Made by a program: the position numbers and the translations under genes. From positions 1,667,501-1,731,500 of the forward strand of contig JARHVA010000350.1 in assembly GCA_037957365.1 (NCBI GenBank): a DNA stretch of 64,000 bases. The letters run 5' to 3'. The DNA is from Torreya grandis. Its lineage: Eukaryota; Streptophyta; Pinopsida; Cupressales; Taxaceae. Shown here piece after piece: positions 59,581-64,000 of this stretch. Each line of letters starts with the position of its first letter. Positions within the stretch are counted from its first letter, which is position 1. The notes under the pieces are model-generated. The model was not told where the DNA came from, searched no databases, and worked only from the letters and a program-made list of their open reading frames with translations.

Positions 59581-62300
59581 CAACTACAACATATCAATCA
59601 CACTGCATGATAAGTTACCATTCCTATTTGTGACATAGGACACATTTATAGTTAGTCTCCCATAAGATTCATTAGTTAGTATGTTCCTCCCTATATATAC
59701 ATAGTTTCATTCACTCTTTCTCCTTATATATAGTTTCATTTTCATGTTAGTTTTACATAGCTTATATCTAAAAATACAAAAACAATATAATATGCCAAAA
59801 GAAAAGAAATTAAAATATTTACTTAGAAAATACAAATTTTAGATTGTATGTATTTCCATATTCACACTTCTTATATTTTCTAGACATTACATAAGCTAGA
59901 TATTTTAGTATAGTCAGTTTTTATCGTACATACATGTTTCACTTATTATTTTCAAGTGTTCACAAAAACTTATAGGACCCAAGTCCATTACATAGATCTA
60001 TATTTGTTAATATCTACCCACTAGGGGTATATATATAGATACATGAGTTCCTCACTTGATAATTTCACCCATTTGGGGTCATCTTATACATAGTATCAAT
60101 TTCTAGGTTTTATCTTTATAAACTATACATCACATATTTAACATTGTTCTATCTTGATATTGATCATCCTATACCTTCTCAAAATTTTTGCCAACTCCTA
60201 CTAATTTAGACTCAGCTTATGTACATCTTAGCTCTTATAAAAAAATTTACCATGTTTTCATGCATACTTTCATTTCTAAATTTCCTAATTTAGACTTGAT
60301 TGTGTCTGTATGCTTCTTCTATTTGAGGGCATTTAAATATTCCATTGATCTATATATCTACACCACTTATTGTCATTGTGTGTAATTTTTGGACATGTGC
60401 CCATGTCCTTGTGTGTGCCTTATTGATTATGTATGAGGACATTTAAATATGTAATTTTATATGGATCTAAGAGAACTTACTTTCTATTTACATACTTGGA
60501 CATTTGAAAATGTCTTTATTTCTCATATTTAGTGACATGTGCCTATGTCCCCTATATTATGTCCCCTTAGCCTACTTTGTGTGCTTCATGTGTGTTGTAT
60601 ATATGCTTTATTGTATGCATCATGGCCATTACACTTGTCTCTTTCTTGTTACACACTCCAATTTTAGATGGCATGAGGGACCTCATGTATCACCCCTTCA
60701 TACTTGGGTGATGTGATGGATATCATGCCCTATACCCTTAAGTATTTACTTAGTTATTACTAATATTTTATGTTCATATACATTATTATATCTATCTTTA
60801 TAACCTTGTGAATGCTATATCTATAATACATCATACACTATAAACTTAGGCCCTACATTATCTTACATTCCAATGTTATGTATGCACATTATATTGGTTT
60901 ATTACGTAGATATCATATATGATCCAACTAACACACATTTTTCATAAATTTTTCTTTTAAGTATAGTTCTTGAATAGGTTAAACAAATCCCTTCACAAGA
61001 GTGGGAATTCACAGAGGTTTTTCATAGAGATTAGGCTATCCAAATGCATTCAAACTATTTTTGTAGTACAGAGGCACAAAATATAAAAATTAGTTCTAAG
61101 AAAACACAAAAGGAAATATTGACACATAAATCAGTCTTAGTTTCATAGAAATTAGAAAATTTGGACATTAACACCCAAATTGGGACACTAACACCACTAG
61201 TGCTACTATCCAATAGCCTCACTTTTAGGAAGTTCTAAATTGGATAGAAAAGTATAGCAGGTATAGTCCAAGTTTACATAGGTTTAGTTATAAATTACTA
61301 GTTTTGGATTAGTTTAGCTCATATTCATACCACTTTTATTAGATTGGGGGAATCATAGATGGCATGATCATTCCCATTTTAGCTTAAATGCTTAGATATA
61401 GATTATTACAATTGAATTTAGAATCCATATACTTAGATATCAGATTTGGGGGCATATTCATAACACATTATTTTCATATTATCACTTATGCACTAGTTGA
61501 TATGATGGAATGACAAAATCCATGTCATTCTCTACGTTCTACACACCAGACACCATGTTCCAAGTTACACACCAGATTTATGCCTTAATCCATCTATAAT
61601 GGTTAGCAATATTGAGTGTCCTAGAGCTGCCTAATATTCTTGAGTAGCCCAAAGATATTTTACATTCTAGAGTTCTTGAGTGGCCATATAGCTAACATAT
61701 ATAGTTCCAAAGATGACATATACATTTACAATTATAGTTACACATCTTTAATTACATCACATAATTATAGTTGTAGATGCATCTACTATACATGTGTAGG
61801 TAATGATAGATTCATAGTCTACTTGAGTTCTTGATCCACTTACATGAAAGGGTTGGACACACAATCAGTCTAATATAAGTTATTTAGAGGTCATGATATA
61901 CCAAGTATGGGTGGGAAATAATGGTATCAAAACTAGATTAAGTTCATGAGCCACCCACACATGGGGATTGAGCAAGCCATCAACTCTGTCCATGCTATTC
62001 ACCAATTGATCACTATCTACATGCACACACATAGGCTGTCACCAATTTTATGAATTGGTTCATGTACCCAATGAGATGTATTCATTCTTTTCCTCTTTCT
62101 TATTTATTTACTTAGTTTTGTATTTTGATTTTGATATATCTTAAGTAAGGATTGATCAATGCATGTTTCCTTTGTAGGGCATGCAATGGAGCACACTTCA
62201 CACACTAAGATCCATATTCATGGGATCCACCCCTTAAGTATTTCCAATAATGATTCTTTTTCCATTATCTTGGTAATTTTTATTTGATACATTTATATAA
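59581..62300. other. H2 interior, non-coding 3' region
   Basis: Homologous in reverse to 49.4-52.2 kb. Contains repeated ggacatgtgcccatgtcc-like blocks near 60,400 and 60,540 with relatives in H1 at 51,320. No frame supported. Confidence 0.65.
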
Positions 62301-62313
62301 TAAGGGGGGCAAA
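62301..62313 (+). promoter_or_regulatory. H2 polypurine tract
   Basis: TAAGGGGGGCAAA directly before the 3' LTR; fixes the plus orientation. Confidence 0.82.
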
Positions 62314-63536
62314 CATAATCATTTAAAAATTAAATTTGAATGCTAAAAGTGATACTTGAGACCACCTACCCATAACCTATCCCTAGACCTATCTTAGGGT
62401 CTATTTAGACACTTTTCCAACCTTCGTGCAAGCCACACACATCCATAAACATCCTTAAAGTAGTCCCAAACATTCAATTCAACATTTGAGCCCCTAGTGC
62501 CTTAGTTTATGCCACTTGGACACTAGTGTCATAATTTAGATAGTGGCACCCTATGGCACTAGTGCCCTATTTTAGGCATTATTGTCCCTTTCTATCCTTT
62601 TATTACCAACATATATCTTTTCAAATTAAAAACCACCCAAGGTTAACCTATACCTATTTTAAGACCTGCACAAACATTAGAAAAATATATATACATGAAT
62701 TTTAACCCTTTACTCACTAGATGGAAATATAATGCAAATTACAAAAATAAAATCAAAATAATTTATGCACAATCAAGGTTATCAATCCCCATTCTACCCT
62801 ACTTCTACATATAACTATATACCACATTCCTAAACTCAAATTACTTAAATTTCTATTTTCAATCACACTCAAATCACTTAAGTAACATTCATACTAGCTT
62901 CAATTACACTTACACCAACACTTAGGTGGGGAGAAATAAGCAGTCTTGATCCCTCCATGGAGTATTGGTATGTAGGCAAATCTCATCATAATGAGGTATT
63001 GAGGATGTCCAGCCTATCTTGCTAACAACACACTTTAATATTTATGCCAATTTGATTCCATAGAAACATGGAGGTTTAGGCTTTGCATATAAAATCAGTC
63101 AAAATAAATCACCTACAGGGAATCAAGACTTATGCACATAGGAACAAGCTTGGCAGACCTAGTCATAGGTGCACACAAAATCTTAGAATAGTTATATGCA
63201 GAGGACACTAGTGCCAAAATAGGGACATTAGTACCATATATCACTATTTTCTAATTAGGGAACTAATATACAAGAAGGGTTTTGACACTTGGGTCATGTT
63301 TATGACACTTAGATTAACCCCTATCCTAATTTGTATCCTCTAGATCTCCTACTTCAGTAAATTTATAGATAAGTACTTATTACATCATTTATTAATACTT
63401 TTAGAAATGTCAAACTTAGTTAATTTTATTAAAAATTAGTGGCTATATTTATTATTTATTTATACCTTAATTTACTAGACTCAAACCCTTTAATATCCTA
63501 GGGCTTAAACTCTATAAACTCTAAAAATTTAAATCA
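62314..63536 (+). repeat. H2 3' LTR
   Basis: Unbroken 1,223-bp copy used here as the reference for the family. Contains the perfect palindromes GACACTAGTGTC (62,519-62,530) and GGCACTAGTGCC (62,555-62,566). Confidence 0.9.
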
Positions 63537-63541
63537 CCAAC

Positions 63542-64000
63542 CATATCTTGTACATGTTAGAGTCACCCATTATCTTCTTTATCTACAACTCCATCTCAAT
63601 TTTCATTTATAGATTCATTTATAATTTAATCTAAAATCCCATCTTCATATTTTTCTCCATTATGTCCTTATCCATTAATAAATCCATTAATCACTCCATT
63701 ACCTACTCTATTACTTGATTTATTATTACCCACTCTATTACCTACTCCATTGTTCCCCACTCCAAAATTTAGGACACATCAAAAATTGTACATGGGGGTG
63801 GGCCTAGATATATAATGTGTGTGAGTGTGGTCCACTTGGTTTAGATAAAGAAGTTTGACCCATACCTCACCTTTTATTAACTATTTTGACAACCTTACTA
63901 ATATATTAGTTGGATGCTATGATAACATGCTTATGCACCCATCTTAATTAATTTGTTTTATTCCTAAGTATGCATGTTGAAATATAAACAAATTAAAATT
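63542..64000. other. Right flank
   Basis: No gene seen. A degenerate repeat of ccattacctactctatt type lies at about 63,655-63,765. Confidence 0.5.

Larger units (their letters stand above)
32158..63536 (+). mobile_element. H2: gag-only LTR retrotransposon, outer element of right block
   Basis: Seen: 3' LTR 62,314-63,536, and a 5' LTR in two pieces, 32,158-32,847 and 57,293-57,826, which match consecutive, non-overlapping parts of the 3' LTR. Flanks are tcaat (32,153-32,157) and ccaac (63,537-63,541), equal if two C-to-T changes are allowed. A purine tract precedes the 3' LTR. With E3 removed the element is about 6.9 kb, close to H1 (7.2 kb). The interior carries a gag-like ORF remnant and no RT or integrase, so it depended on another element for movement (inference). 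I know of no named family to match it with. Confidence 0.82.

Noticed and set aside
49394..62313. Giant palindrome or terminal inverted repeat transposon
   Set aside because: Each arm has its own direct LTRs, PPT and target duplication, so these are two H elements in opposite orientation.
1..64000. CRISPR arrays, operons, prokaryotic regulatory sites, riboswitches
   Set aside because: No regular repeat-spacer array and no bacterial gene organisation; the minisatellites have no spacers, and the content is plant retroelements.

Overview
The window reads as repeat-filled plant nuclear DNA from a large genome. It is AT-rich, I could support no intact cellular gene, tRNA or rRNA, and almost all of it is accounted for by old, nested LTR retrotransposons whose reading frames are broken by stops and frameshifts. 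Where I compared paired repeats by eye, most differences were transitions, as expected for long-silenced methylated DNA. A gymnosperm is a reasonable guess from the gene-poor, deeply nested, decayed look, but nothing here proves the species.

Left block (1,846-30,663), three levels. The outermost element, here called E0, is a minus-strand Ty3/gypsy element with LTRs at 1,846-2,376 and 30,128-30,663. It carries decayed gag, protease, RT, RNase H and integrase at 22.9-29.7 kb and several kb of extra unrecognised coding remnants downstream of integrase. Inside it sits E1 (6,222-20,574, plus strand), with 0.47 kb LTRs, an initiator-Met PBS and only a gag-protease type ORF. Inside E1 sits a minus-strand Ty1/copia element (8,619-15,309) with 1.2 kb LTRs that each carry a 60-bp minisatellite.

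A 1.5 kb stretch (30,669-32,152) separates the blocks.

Right block (32,158-63,536), four levels. H2 is a plus-strand gag-only LTR element whose 5' LTR is split (32,158-32,847 and 57,293-57,826) by E3 (32,848-57,287), an insertion of uncertain class carrying a long unrecognised minus-strand ORF remnant. E3 is interrupted by H1 (37,321-55,399), a second member of the H family in the opposite orientation, with an exact AGTGT target duplication. H1's 3' LTR is interrupted by G (38,269-49,139), a minus-strand Ty3/gypsy element with 2.29 kb LTRs, an additional RNase H-like domain before RT, and primer-binding-site-like sequences in opposite orientations at its two ends.

The nesting gives insertion order: E0, then E1, then copia on the left; H2, then E3, then H1, then G on the right. 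Nothing looks autonomous now. The points most worth following are the H family, the unusual ends and domain order of G, the extra E0 ORFs, and E3.
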